A stretch of 64,000 nucleotides of DNA from Saprospiraceae bacterium (GTDB lineage: Bacteria; Bacteroidota; Bacteroidia; Chitinophagales; Saprospiraceae). The position numbers and the translations under genes are program-made. The DNA is taken from the NCBI GenBank assembly GCA_016787525.1, contig JAEUUP010000098.1:62001-126000 (forward strand), given 5' to 3'. The notes under the pieces were generated by a model. The model searched no databases. It saw nothing but the letters and a program-made list of their open reading frames with translations, and had not been told where the DNA came from. Below, piece after piece: positions 8,186-17,976 of the stretch (positions are counted from its first letter, which is position 1; each line of letters begins with the position of its first letter).

Positions 8186-11100
8186 ATGCACCGTCTCATT
8201 ATTTTATTATTCACTTTCTCTATATTGGGCAATACTTTCTCTTTGGCACAAACAGAAGGATGGACTTCAACATGCTCAATCAATGACCCCTCAGTAGCAG
8301 AGATTATGATTGATGCTTGTAGCAATGAATTTAGAAGTGAGTATATTATTTTGAAGACGAGAAATGCACCTTTCGACGTTCGCAATTTTAGTCTGAATGT
8401 TATAAACCCATCTAATAACGCTTATGTAGGTTCTGTGTCTGTTCAGAATAATAACCTTAATGCGGATGCTTTACGTCGTTTGAACGAAGCCGCCTTAGCT
8501 ACATGTGGATACGGTACAGTGTTTAGAGATGCTTTCCATACACCTTATGATGCTGTTGTTCCACCGAATTCAACAATTTTAGTGTTTAATAACAAAGATT
8601 CTACTGATGTCTCATATCTTTCAGTAGGCGAATTATCTCGTTTGTGTGGTTCGAAGGTTTTTGTTGTGTTTGGTACAATCAATTCCCAATCACCAGGGGT
8701 TAACCTTTTTAGGAATTACCCTCAAAACGGCTCTTGTGGAACGACAGGTTGTTTGAGACAAATTCAGTTTCGATTCGGAGGGGCTAATTCAACCTACTGC
8801 ACTCAATTTACTTATGATATTAAGAAACTGCCTAATCTAAATACTTCGAATCCCCCTGTGGGCTTTAATGAAGGCTCTTATATTCGCCCTGCGGCTAATG
8901 GTGTTTTAACTTATGGAGGGGGGAATTTGACAGGAACTGGCGTAGTTTGTATGCCAACCGAGAAACTAATGTGTTCGATTCCAGCTATCCCCGATTATGG
9001 CAATGGTTTTTGGAATGTTTTAAGTTTTGATAATTTCAATGACTTTTCAACAACTAGTTTTAGAGGTTACTATCAAGCAAAAGGCAATCATACAGTTAGT
9101 ATTGGTACAGCCACGGCTGATAATTTTGAATTTAATACCGTTCGCGACGGTTGGGGTGGTACTCAAGCACCGTCTGAAGCCCATTCAATTTTAGGAGCTT
9201 TGACCACTTATAATGGTTGCAATGTTCGTGCAGATTCTTTTTCTATTTTAGCGAAAAGGAAAGGTTTTGACTGTGGTTATTATGAGGTTGGTTTGAACTT
9301 TTACGATGAATTTACTCGAATGCGTATTGACAATGATGGCAATGGAACTTGGGATTTTGACCAATCATACAGTGGTAGTGCATGTAGTATGGGGTGTGGT
9401 TCAATAATTTGGCAAGGGTTTTTGAGTCCACAGTCTAAAATAGAGATTTATGGTTATGATAAAGCTGGTAGTTTTAACCTTCATTATTTATTTCAAAAAA
9501 AATCAACACCCCCCTCAGTAAAAATTAATGTTGTGGCAACAACACCTGTAGCTTGCGGTGGATCTTCCTTAGGAAGTATTACAACTATTGTTTCAGGTGG
9601 TTTGCCTCCCTACAATATTACATGGACAGGTGTTACACCTATTACTAATGGGAGTATAGCTGCAACAAACTTAGCTGGAGGTTTATATCAAATGCGTGTT
9701 ACAGATGTCGTTGGATGTGTTGACACTGCTCAGATACTTGTTCCACAAACAAATAATATTGTTGTTAATACTTTGGGCGATACAATTTTCTGTCCCAATG
9801 GTATTGCCTTACTGAGGGGTACAGCAAGCGGCGGTATTGGTCCGTTGAATGTGGAATGGTTGACAACAACCAGTCCGACAGTATTGTCAACCAGCTATAA
9901 TTTTTCGACAACGGTCTCAAAAACAACCAGTTATGTGCTAAGAGTGACAGATGGAGTAGGATGCTATAAGACAGATACGGTTCAAGTAAAAGTTCATTCT
10001 TTGCCCATTATTCATATTACCGCAGTTCCAAATGACACAGTATGTAATGATGCTGTTCCTATTTTGAGAGCAAGAGGAGCGCAATCCTACACATGGTCGA
10101 GTTTTCCTCCCATTGGAGCAGCTGCCTTAGATGCTCGCGGTGATTCAGCACGCTTATTTTCTCTATTTTTACCTGCCCCTTTTTATATTTTTACAGCAAC
10201 AGGGATGAGTGCCGAAGGATGCACAAATACAGGACAAACGGTTATGACTATTATCCCTTTGCCCAAAGTAAATATTACTCCCGTTTTGGATACGTTATGT
10301 GACAATGATGCTCCCCGCCCCTTGACTGTTTCCCCTGTGTCGGGTGGAACATTTATCGTTTATAAAATTACACAAACAGCCGCTATTCCCTGTTTAAACT
10401 GTATTGAAAATAACACTTTTCATCCCGAGAGGTCTGGAGCGGGCGACTTTTTAGTCACCTACGAAGTCATCAATGAATCAGGTTGTCGTAACGGACCTAG
10501 TATTCACGTATTGGTCAAAAGTTGTCGATGTACGACTTCTATAACAGTCCCTCTTAGTAAAAATATCTGTGCAGGGGATAGCTTTAGGTTGAAAACCACC
10601 TACTACAAAGCAACTGGCATCTATCAGGATACATTCAGCAGAGCAGATGGTTGTGATTCAATAGTTGTTCTGAATTTGACTGTACATAAATTAGATACAA
10701 CACGTGTTTTTATAAAAACTTGTAACCCTTCGCAAGTTGGTACAACATGGCAGGTACTTAGAAATCAATATGGATGCGATTCATTGCTCATTACAACCAA
10801 AACCTTTGGGCGACACGATACAACGCGTTATACCTATGTAATTTGCTCGGGTGATAGTGTTTTTGTGAACAACACATGGCTCAAAACGGCAGGTGAAACA
10901 CGTTTTAATTTACAAAATACTGAGGGGTGCGATTCTATTGTGATTGCTAATATTACTTTCACGCGGCTTGATACGACATATCGAAGTGCAACGAGCTGCG
11001 ATTCTATGCGTGTGGGACTTGATACTGTTCGGATGACTAATCGTTTTGGATGCGACTCGCTCATTGTGACCCGAACAACTCTTTCAACTAAGGACACAAC

Positions 11101-12625
11101 TCGTTTTTTCTTGACCACTTGCAATCCTTCACAAGTGGGTAACGATGTGCATACTTATCGAAATAGATTAGGCTGCGACTCGATTGTGATTTATACATAT
11201 ACATTAAGAGCACCAGATACAACGTACTCGTTTTTAAAGACTTGTAATCCATCAGATACAGGTAGGCGACAGTTGCGATTACAGAATAGACTGGGTTGCG
11301 ATTCTATTGTTTTTATTTTGACAACCCTGAAACGGCGAGATTCTACTCAGTTCAATCGTTTTATTTGCGCAGGCGACAGCATTGGATTTAGTGGACGATG
11401 GATAAAAACGAGAGGCATTTACTTTGAGACTCGTATCAATCTGGAAGGCTGTGATTCGGTTTTAGTTCTGAATTTAGATTTTTGGAAAAAAGATACTATA
11501 ATTATTCAAAAAACGACTTGTAATCCACGTCTTGTCGGTGATTCTGTTAGAATATTGAAGGGATATAGAGGTTGTGATTCTATGGTTATTACCCAGACTC
11601 GCTATGTGCCAAGCAACATGGTTAGTGAGATTACTAATTTACAATCAATTAGTTGTAATGGTCGTTCAGATGGCTCATTGACTATTAAAATCAATTCGGG
11701 AGGGACTTCTCCTTTCAACTATTCATGGGGAAACGGCTTTGTTGGCAACTCAGTACGCAATCTTTCAGCAGGCATCCATAAAGTGACAATAACGGATAAA
11801 GAAGGATGCCAGATAATAGATTCCTTCCATTTGAAAAATCCACCACCCCTCAGTATTGATATTATAGGGATAGCACCTCGTTGTTATGGTGACGAAATAG
11901 GTGCTATTCAGGTATTATCTGTTGGAGGTGGCACTATTCCTTATCGTCTGACTTGGGGCGCATTAGGGCAAAACTTGACTAATTTTCCCATTACTATCGG
12001 TGGTGCCAAAATTGGCAATCACACTTTTAAACTAACCGATGCTGCAGGTTGCATATTAGATTCTGTGCTTGTCGTTCCACCCGCAGCTGAACGAAAAATT
12101 GACGTTGGTGGCGATATTACTATAAATTTAGGTGATTCAACTCAGATTGGTGCTTTCCTCAATTTTAGAAATGGGCGTTTCAAGTGGACTGCTAAAGAAG
12201 GGCAAATCCAATGCGATACATGTGTACCAACAATCGTAAAGCCTTCACAAACAACGACTTATAAATTGACTGTAACGGATACATTAGGCTGTAAAGTGGC
12301 TGATGAATTGATTGTTTTTGTGGACAAAACCCGCAATGTATTTATTCCAACCAGTTTCTCACCCAATGGAGATGGTGTGAACGAGCATTTTACCGTTTTT
12401 TCTGACTCAAAAGTGCGCAAAATACGGACTATGAAGGTTTTCAATCGCTGGGGTGGCTTGGTGTTTCAACAAAATGACTTTCTCCCAAATGATGAAAATC
12501 AAGGTTGGGACGGAACAATTCGAAATGTCGCGTTGCCTTCTGAAACGTATATATATTTCGTTGATTTGGAGTTTGTAGATGGCAAAGTCATTCAATATCA
12601 AGGGGATGTCACGATAATCCGATAG
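8186..12625 (+). CDS. Large secreted protein with cysteine repeats and T9SS type B sorting domain
   Basis: A 1479-aa exported protein. The signal peptide is MHRLIILLFTFSILGNTFSLAQ. Residues about 30-230 resemble a lamin-tail-like domain (MIDACSNEFRSEYIIL). In the middle are a Cys-rich globular part and Ig-like/PKD-like stretches. From about residue 790 to 1130 there are nine imperfect repeats around a [GS]CDS motif, alternating with KTCNPSQVG-type segments. From about 1145 there are two SprB-type repeats (ISCNGRSDGSLTIKINSGGTSPFNYSW). The last about 95 residues (NVFIPTSFSPNGDGVNEHF to the end) are the gliding-motility/T9SS type B C-terminal domain. It is likely a surface-anchored or released adhesin. 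Three copies of the interspersed word code for DPSV, PPSV and PLS, and one for NTEG. Confidence 0.85.
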   Translation: MHRLIILLFTFSILGNTFSLAQTEGWTSTCSINDPSVAEIMIDACSNEFRSEYIILKTRNAPFDVRNFSLNVINPSNNAYVGSVSVQNNNLNADALRRLNEAALATCGYGTVFRDAFHTPYDAVVPPNSTILVFNNKDSTDVSYLSVGELSRLCGSKVFVVFGTINSQSPGVNLFRNYPQNGSCGTTGCLRQIQFRFGGANSTYCTQFTYDIKKLPNLNTSNPPVGFNEGSYIRPAANGVLTYGGGNLTGTGVVCMPTEKLMCSIPAIPDYGNGFWNVLSFDNFNDFSTTSFRGYYQAKGNHTVSIGTATADNFEFNTVRDGWGGTQAPSEAHSILGALTTYNGCNVRADSFSILAKRKGFDCGYYEVGLNFYDEFTRMRIDNDGNGTWDFDQSYSGSACSMGCGSIIWQGFLSPQSKIEIYGYDKAGSFNLHYLFQKKSTPPSVKINVVATTPVACGGSSLGSITTIVSGGLPPYNITWTGVTPITNGSIAATNLAGGLYQMRVTDVVGCVDTAQILVPQTNNIVVNTLGDTIFCPNGIALLRGTASGGIGPLNVEWLTTTSPTVLSTSYNFSTTVSKTTSYVLRVTDGVGCYKTDTVQVKVHSLPIIHITAVPNDTVCNDAVPILRARGAQSYTWSSFPPIGAAALDARGDSARLFSLFLPAPFYIFTATGMSAEGCTNTGQTVMTIIPLPKVNITPVLDTLCDNDAPRPLTVSPVSGGTFIVYKITQTAAIPCLNCIENNTFHPERSGAGDFLVTYEVINESGCRNGPSIHVLVKSCRCTTSITVPLSKNICAGDSFRLKTTYYKATGIYQDTFSRADGCDSIVVLNLTVHKLDTTRVFIKTCNPSQVGTTWQVLRNQYGCDSLLITTKTFGRHDTTRYTYVICSGDSVFVNNTWLKTAGETRFNLQNTEGCDSIVIANITFTRLDTTYRSATSCDSMRVGLDTVRMTNRFGCDSLIVTRTTLSTKDTTRFFLTTCNPSQVGNDVHTYRNRLGCDSIVIYTYTLRAPDTTYSFLKTCNPSDTGRRQLRLQNRLGCDSIVFILTTLKRRDSTQFNRFICAGDSIGFSGRWIKTRGIYFETRINLEGCDSVLVLNLDFWKKDTIIIQKTTCNPRLVGDSVRILKGYRGCDSMVITQTRYVPSNMVSEITNLQSISCNGRSDGSLTIKINSGGTSPFNYSWGNGFVGNSVRNLSAGIHKVTITDKEGCQIIDSFHLKNPPPLSIDIIGIAPRCYGDEIGAIQVLSVGGGTIPYRLTWGALGQNLTNFPITIGGAKIGNHTFKLTDAAGCILDSVLVVPPAAERKIDVGGDITINLGDSTQIGAFLNFRNGRFKWTAKEGQIQCDTCVPTIVKPSQTTTYKLTVTDTLGCKVADELIVFVDKTRNVFIPTSFSPNGDGVNEHFTVFSDSKVRKIRTMKVFNRWGGLVFQQNDFLPNDENQGWDGTIRNVALPSETYIYFVDLEFVDGKVIQYQGDVTIIR

Positions 12626-12697
12626 CTTAGAATTTAGGAAATTTAATAAAAGTGCCTAAATCTTAGCGTAGGGGCTTGACTGAACCTGCAAAATTGG

Positions 12698-12705
12698 TAA
12701 TTTCG
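12698..12705 (+). promoter_or_regulatory. Probable promoter of the DapA-family gene
   Basis: TTG at 12676-12678, 19 bases, then TAATTTCG at 12698-12705, one base off the TAnnTTTG consensus, 34 bp before the ATG. Confidence 0.45.
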
Positions 12706-12739
12706 TGCTTTATTCATCATTTACCAAAATCACAAGACA

Positions 12740-13648
12740 ATGACTGTAAACTGGGAAGGCGTATATCCAGCCGTAACAACTAAATTCACAACAGACGATG
12801 CGCTTGATTTCGATGCGATTGCACTTAATTTTCAAGCACAAATAGATGCAGGCGTTCATGCTTTGATTCTTGGCGGCTCATTGGGTGAAGCAAGTACGCT
12901 CGATGATGACGAAAAATTTGAACTTTTACGCTTTTCTCTCGATTTTATTAAAGGTCAAATTCCAATTGTCCTTAATATTACTGAGGGAGCAACTCGTCGT
13001 GCGGTTTCGTATGTTAAAAAAGCGGAGCAAATGGGTGTAGATGGTTTTATGGCATTGCCTCCGATGCGCTACAAAAGTGACGACCGCGAAACAATACACT
13101 TTTTTAAAGCCATTGCTGATGCAACGAGCAAACCTATCATGATTTATAACAATCCTGTTGACTACAAAATTGAGGTTACGATTCCGATGTTCGAGCAATT
13201 GCTCAAAGAGCATCAAAATATCGAAGCTGTGAAGGATTCAACTCGTGATGTGACCAATGTTACACGACTGCGCAATGCTTTTGGCGATCGCCTCAAAATC
13301 ATGGGCGGTGTGGATACTTTGACTATGGAATCACTTGTCATGGGCGCAGACGGCTTGGTTGCGGGCTTGGTTTGTGCTTTTCCAAGGGAAACAGTGGTTT
13401 TATATCATTTGGTCAAACAAGGGCGAATTGCCGAAGCTGTGTCGCTCTATCGGTGGTTTTTGCCGCTTTTAGAGTTGGATATTCATCCAAAATTGGTACA
13501 ATACATCAAATTAGCAGAGCAATACACGGGCATTGGTACAGAACAAGTGCGTGCACCACGTTTGCCCTTAGTGGGTAAGGAACGCGAAACAGTAGTGGCT
13601 ATCATTGAAAAAGGTTTGAAATCAAGACCTATTTTGCCTAATATTTAG
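12740..13648 (+). CDS. Dihydrodipicolinate synthase-family lyase (not DapA itself)
   Basis: A 302-aa TIM-barrel aldolase/lyase of the DapA/N-acetylneuraminate lyase family, cytosolic. The Schiff-base lysine is in EAVKDSTRDV, the catalytic Tyr in MIYNNP, and the substrate loop reads LGGSLGEASTL. The DHDPS carboxylate-binding Arg after the Tyr (YN.PSRT in DapA) is absent (YNNPVDYK), and the GTTGE loop is altered, so lysine biosynthesis is unlikely. Such 300-aa paralogues are known next to 4-hydroxyproline epimerases, where they act on pyrroline-hydroxycarboxylate; a hydroxyproline-epimerase-type gene lies 16 kb away at 29196-30197, which makes that role an inference only. The gene overlaps the convergent minus-strand gene by 11 bp. 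Confidence 0.8.
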   Translation: MTVNWEGVYPAVTTKFTTDDALDFDAIALNFQAQIDAGVHALILGGSLGEASTLDDDEKFELLRFSLDFIKGQIPIVLNITEGATRRAVSYVKKAEQMGVDGFMALPPMRYKSDDRETIHFFKAIADATSKPIMIYNNPVDYKIEVTIPMFEQLLKEHQNIEAVKDSTRDVTNVTRLRNAFGDRLKIMGGVDTLTMESLVMGADGLVAGLVCAFPRETVVLYHLVKQGRIAEAVSLYRWFLPLLELDIHPKLVQYIKLAEQYTGIGTEQVRAPRLPLVGKERETVVAIIEKGLKSRPILPNI

Positions 13649-15158
13649 CATTACTGAGAGGGATTTCGTACAACAATGCTACGCCTCGATAAAACTCTAA
13701 TTTTTTCACGACCATTCCATGTTGGCTCTCTATGAATTTTGTGAAACTTTCATACGTAGGTTGGTCGCCAAGCAGCCAAATGCGCCTTTCTCCCTTTTGA
13801 TGTAGAGCTATCAAAGCATTTTCCATCAAATGAGGGTCGCAACAGACATAGTCTTGAAGCACCAATTTGTCCAATTCATAGGGATGGTCGTGAAATTGTG
13901 TATAAAACCTAACAACAGGAGTGACACCAAAAGATGTAAAAAAAACTTCATCAGAACGTTTTTCTTTTTTGATAAAATCCAATCCGTCGCGCAGTTCAGA
14001 ATAATCGTTTCTAAAATACTCAAAAGGTTTTAACACTTGAATCTGCACGATGATGGTTGCCACAAAACCGATGGTGATGATTACCGAAAAGGGTAGTGGA
14101 GCTTTCTTCAAAATAGTATCGAATCCAATGAAAATCAATAGAATAAAAATAGGTAAAAGAAATAAAATCAATCGAGCTATCAACGAATAGTAATGCAGGG
14201 CAGAAGCCGTTAAAGTCAGAACTATTGGCAGCAGCAGCAACAGAAATCTACCTTTTTGTGTGCGCCACAGATGAATAACACCTATCAAAAAAGATAAAAT
14301 AGCCAGAACCGCCGCTAAAACCGTGATGCCAATAGCGCGGTCAATAATGCCCAACACTTGGGTTTTCAATAGCGACAAGTCGGACATACTGAGGGGGGGG
14401 AAAGCAAAAAAATATTGCAAATGATAATTTTGCAAATTATCGGATTGGGCATCGGTTTTCAGCACAAAAAGGAAATAAACGGCAAATTGAACGAGCCAAA
14501 ACCCACCGACTGACCCTATTTGCCACAAAGCAGCCTTATTTTTAGTGTGCCAAAACTGATAAATGTAATACGCACCCACACTTGCCAATACAAAAATCGA
14601 AGGCATCGAAAACCCAATCGCCAAACTCCCTATCAAAGCCCACAGAATAGCTTTTTGACGGTTAAAAGACTTAAAATCAATGGTTTGCGATAGTAACAGC
14701 AAGGTCACAGTTATCAATGCATCGGTCGCATATTGCTTACATTCTGTGGCATAGTCAATAAAAATCTTATCGAAACAGACAAATAATAAGGCGAAAGCCG
14801 CCGCAAAACGGGATAAGAGGCGTTGCGCTAAGGAATAAAACGCAAACAATAAACCAATACCGCACAATAGAGGAAAAGCTTTGGCAGATAACTCATTTAC
14901 CCCAAAGGTTTGAAAAACAAATTTCATAATGACCGAAAAAAGCGGTGGTGCGTATTGTTGATAATCCAAATGTCCGAACAGTTCGGCATAACTTTTTTCG
15001 AGATAGTTTTGAATCAGGTTAGCTTCGTCTAGGAAGATCGAACGTTGTTGTAGCCAAACGTTCCCCCTCAGTAAAATACCCAAAAGAAGCGTCAAAAGGG
15101 CAAATATGTGGCAGATACTATGGTTGAGTCCGTTCTTTATAAGTTCTTTTTTTATCAT
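13638..15158 (-). CDS. GT39/ArnT-like integral membrane glycosyltransferase
   Basis: A 506-aa polytopic protein with about ten or more hydrophobic helices. The acidic residues after the first helix (QQRSIFLDEANLIQNYLEKSYAELFGHLDYQQYAPPLF) are the hallmark first periplasmic loop of the GT39/GT83 (ArnT, PMT) superfamily, which transfers sugars from polyprenyl-phosphate donors. The C-terminal part is a soluble periplasmic region. It overlaps the upstream gene by 41 bp, so it is the last gene of the 18794-to-13638 operon. Two interspersed words lie within it (14387, 15064). Acceptor and sugar cannot be told. Confidence 0.75.
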   Translation of the reverse strand: MIKKELIKNGLNHSICHIFALLTLLLGILLRGNVWLQQRSIFLDEANLIQNYLEKSYAELFGHLDYQQYAPPLFSVIMKFVFQTFGVNELSAKAFPLLCGIGLLFAFYSLAQRLLSRFAAAFALLFVCFDKIFIDYATECKQYATDALITVTLLLLSQTIDFKSFNRQKAILWALIGSLAIGFSMPSIFVLASVGAYYIYQFWHTKNKAALWQIGSVGGFWLVQFAVYFLFVLKTDAQSDNLQNYHLQYFFAFPPLSMSDLSLLKTQVLGIIDRAIGITVLAAVLAILSFLIGVIHLWRTQKGRFLLLLLPIVLTLTASALHYYSLIARLILFLLPIFILLIFIGFDTILKKAPLPFSVIITIGFVATIIVQIQVLKPFEYFRNDYSELRDGLDFIKKEKRSDEVFFTSFGVTPVVRFYTQFHDHPYELDKLVLQDYVCCDPHLMENALIALHQKGERRIWLLGDQPTYESFTKFIESQHGMVVKKLEFYRGVALLYEIPLSNAKY

Positions 15159-16470
15159 AGAAAAACAACAAAAGCATGAAAAAAGCCAAATGCACCAGCC
15201 AAATCATTTTTGCACCATAGCGATTGGTTGGATACACCAGTGTTGCATTGAGCCAGATGTTGAGCCATAAGCCTAAAAAGATAAACAACAGAAAAAAACG
15301 CATTTTTTGATTAGACTTTGACCAAAAAGGCTTGTAAAGCAACAAAATAAAGCAACCAATTAAGAGTAAAATGACGCATTTTTTTTGAAAATGAGTAAAT
15401 GAATTGAAAAAAACGACAAGTTGGTCATGGGCTTGTCGGGAATTCAGATACTGAGGGGTGGCGTTTGGACATTCTTTTTCCAAAGCGTCAAAGGCATTTG
15501 AGCCTTTTAGAAACGGTGCATTGCCTTCTCCTACGCCAAAATAGCCCAATTGGGCAGCGGTCGCTTTTAAGGAAGCGTCAAAATGAAGCTTGAGCAAATC
15601 GGGCGTGGTCAAAGATGTCCAAAAAATATCGTTCAGCTCTTTTTTCGATTCCACCAAGCCTATTTTATGCAAAGGACTGTTGGCAGACCATAAAAAATCC
15701 TCTAATGAATGTGGCATGGAGTCGCGATAAGCGCAGAGTTGCCAATTTTTCTCCCCACATTTTGCCGCTAATACTTTGTCGAGAATGCCTTTATGTGCCA
15801 TAGCACCGATTCGGAAGGCATGCCCTGACTTTGCCATTGGTACAGACATCGTACCGTAGCTCAAAACGGTCAAACCTAAAAGTGTGGTGATGGTTTTGAA
15901 TTTTAGAAAAGGGAAACGCTGTTTGGCTATGGCATAGAGAGCAAAATAAACCGCAATCAGCAAAATATTATAAGCCAAGTGACTAATGTGCATCGCCGTT
16001 GTCAGAAAAAAAAGAGCAAAAAGTCCCCTTCGCTCCTGTTTACTGAGGGGGGTATCGGCAAGCAAAACGAGTTGCGACAGCAATAAAATAGGTGTCGCAA
16101 AATCGGGCATCAACTGACTACTGAGAAAAGAAATACTACTGGATAAAATCAACGCACCCACCATAACAATAAATTGATAGTCAGTATTTTGAGTCGTAAA
16201 AAAGGATTTTAAAACCATCCGAATAACCCAACCTGTCATCAGAGCTTGGGCAAAAATCGTCAGCCACAAACTCCAACCGCCCAAACTCGTAACGTAAATA
16301 AAAAGCCCATACGTAATGGGTCTATCCAACGGCATTTCGGGCATAAAACCAGAGTGCAAATATGTGCCATCGTCAGGATACAAAAACGGAAAACCATTCC
16401 AAAGCCCCGCTACCAAAAGCGCAAGGGCAATGAATGTGGAAAGTAGGTATTGTTTTAGGTTTTTCGTCAT
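15118..16470 (-). CDS. Polytopic membrane protein, possibly a GT-C type enzyme
   Basis: 450 aa with about nine to eleven hydrophobic segments. After the first helix comes NGFPFLYPDDGTYLHSGFMPEMPLDRPITYGLF, an acidic periplasmic loop placed as in GT-C glycosyltransferases, but no family motif is recognised with certainty. A central soluble region of about 120 residues (KILDKVLAAKCGEKNWQLC to ATPQYLNSRQAHDQL) lies between helices. It sits between two ArnT-like genes, 21 bp downstream of one and overlapping the other, so a joint role in glycan building is inferred. Confidence 0.6.
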   Translation of the reverse strand: MTKNLKQYLLSTFIALALLVAGLWNGFPFLYPDDGTYLHSGFMPEMPLDRPITYGLFIYVTSLGGWSLWLTIFAQALMTGWVIRMVLKSFFTTQNTDYQFIVMVGALILSSSISFLSSQLMPDFATPILLLSQLVLLADTPLSKQERRGLFALFFLTTAMHISHLAYNILLIAVYFALYAIAKQRFPFLKFKTITTLLGLTVLSYGTMSVPMAKSGHAFRIGAMAHKGILDKVLAAKCGEKNWQLCAYRDSMPHSLEDFLWSANSPLHKIGLVESKKELNDIFWTSLTTPDLLKLHFDASLKATAAQLGYFGVGEGNAPFLKGSNAFDALEKECPNATPQYLNSRQAHDQLVVFFNSFTHFQKKCVILLLIGCFILLLYKPFWSKSNQKMRFFLLFIFLGLWLNIWLNATLVYPTNRYGAKMIWLVHLAFFMLLLFFYDKKRTYKERTQP

Positions 16471-16491
16471 TTTATTGAGTTGTGTACGATG

Positions 16492-17976
16492 TTATTGGTG
16501 GTTTTCTAAAAATTGAATATCCGTCCGTTGATTGAGTTCGGCAGGGATACTTTCATCGTTGCCGACAGCTACGATGTACCCCCTCAGTAAAAGGCTATCA
16601 ACTTGCTGCTGTGAGGGCAAAAACATATAAGCTGCCACAATATTGTGATAAAACATGGTTTCGATAGGCTGTTTGGTATTGAAAACCACTGTTATTTTGG
16701 CATTTGTTAGTTTTGTTTTCCATTCTTTTATCTTACGAGCTTTTTCGACCTCTGCTATTTTCATATCAAAAGGTTTTACACGTTCAATACTGTATCGGAT
16801 AGGCAATAGAATGAGTAGAACCATCAATATTTTAGCAATAATAGGCGAAAAAACGGTTTTTTCTTTATTGTTTTTGAGAAAATCAAGAAAAAAGGCTGTT
16901 AAAATGAAATAAGCTGGAGCGTATTCATTCAAATAATATTGACGTTTGGTTGCCATTGCCGACAACAGAATCAAAGGCACGAAAAGCCAAACAGTTAACA
17001 GCCTGATATGCGTTTGTTTGGGCGTGCGATAAAACACATACAGAAGCCACAACATCGGTAAGTATATGATTTCGCCAAAAGTAATGCGCGTTTGCTCTAT
17101 GTAGTACCACCATGCGCCACTGTGACCTTGTGTGGGCTGCGTCATAGGCTGAAAAATGGCTTTGAATATCCATTGCGCTTCTGTTGGGAAGTGTTGGAAG
17201 ATATAGAATTGCCAAGGCGCAGCCACTAAAAACGCAGCAATACTGAGGGGGAGAATATTTTTAAATATTTGTTGGATATTCGACTGACTGGCAAGCCAAA
17301 AAGGTAAAATCAAAAGTGCAGGTTGCCATTTGCATAAAAAAGCACAACCCATAGAAACGCCTGTGAGTATAGAGAATGAGCGTTTTTGCTCTGATTTGTC
17401 CGACAATAGGGCAAAATAAACGCCCAACTCGATGAAAAAAGCGAAAAATGTGAAAATATGGTCGCCTGAGTCGCGTCCTGCATTCGCTTCTATGGTCAAG
17501 CCGTGGATGGCATGAAGGAAAGAGGCAATAAACGCTATTTTTTCACCAAACAATTGGTGAGCAATGAGAAACGTCAAACCTATGGCGAGCGTACCCACCA
17601 CCAATGAGGGCAAACGCACAGCCCACTCGTTGACACCTAATACTTTCATACTGGCTGCTATTGCCCACAGAGGCAAAGGTTGTTTACTGAGCCAAATATG
17701 ATTGTCGCCCCATGCTGTGAAATCGTACGGAAACAAGGGCGTGTCATAAAGAGTGGGGCGCAATGGGTGTTTCATCAAGTTTTTAGCCACCAAAGCGTGA
17801 TACCGTTCGTCCCAACTGTGCAAGAATGAGTCACTGGCACACCATCCCTTTAATAAAAAGCCGCCTAAACCATTGGCAAATAGTGCTTTATACAGTTGGT
17901 TTTTATTGAAAAAATAAAAAGCTAATCCGAAAAGGCAGGACGTGATTGACAATAAAAGTATGCCTTGTTGTATCAT
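16492..17976 (-). CDS. GT39/ArnT-like integral membrane glycosyltransferase
   Basis: 494 aa, polytopic. The N-terminal loop SWDERYHALVAKNLMKHPLRPTLYDTPL followed by LSKQPLPLWAIAASMKVLGVNEWAVRLPS is the clear ArnT/PMT-family pattern: an acidic DE pair, then the K.PLPLW motif, then the R.P helix. About eleven hydrophobic helices and a C-terminal soluble domain follow. These enzymes transfer a sugar from an undecaprenyl- or dolichyl-phosphate carrier at the periplasmic face of the inner membrane. The start overlaps the GH16 stop by 4 bp, so the two are translationally coupled. The substrate is unknown. Confidence 0.8.
   Translation of the reverse strand: MIQQGILLLSITSCLFGLAFYFFNKNQLYKALFANGLGGFLLKGWCASDSFLHSWDERYHALVAKNLMKHPLRPTLYDTPLFPYDFTAWGDNHIWLSKQPLPLWAIAASMKVLGVNEWAVRLPSLVVGTLAIGLTFLIAHQLFGEKIAFIASFLHAIHGLTIEANAGRDSGDHIFTFFAFFIELGVYFALLSDKSEQKRSFSILTGVSMGCAFLCKWQPALLILPFWLASQSNIQQIFKNILPLSIAAFLVAAPWQFYIFQHFPTEAQWIFKAIFQPMTQPTQGHSGAWWYYIEQTRITFGEIIYLPMLWLLYVFYRTPKQTHIRLLTVWLFVPLILLSAMATKRQYYLNEYAPAYFILTAFFLDFLKNNKEKTVFSPIIAKILMVLLILLPIRYSIERVKPFDMKIAEVEKARKIKEWKTKLTNAKITVVFNTKQPIETMFYHNIVAAYMFLPSQQQVDSLLLRGYIVAVGNDESIPAELNQRTDIQFLENHQ

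Noticed and set aside
12740-13648. Naming this gene dapA
   Set aside because: The substrate-binding Arg after the catalytic Tyr and the GTTGE loop of true dihydrodipicolinate synthase are missing.
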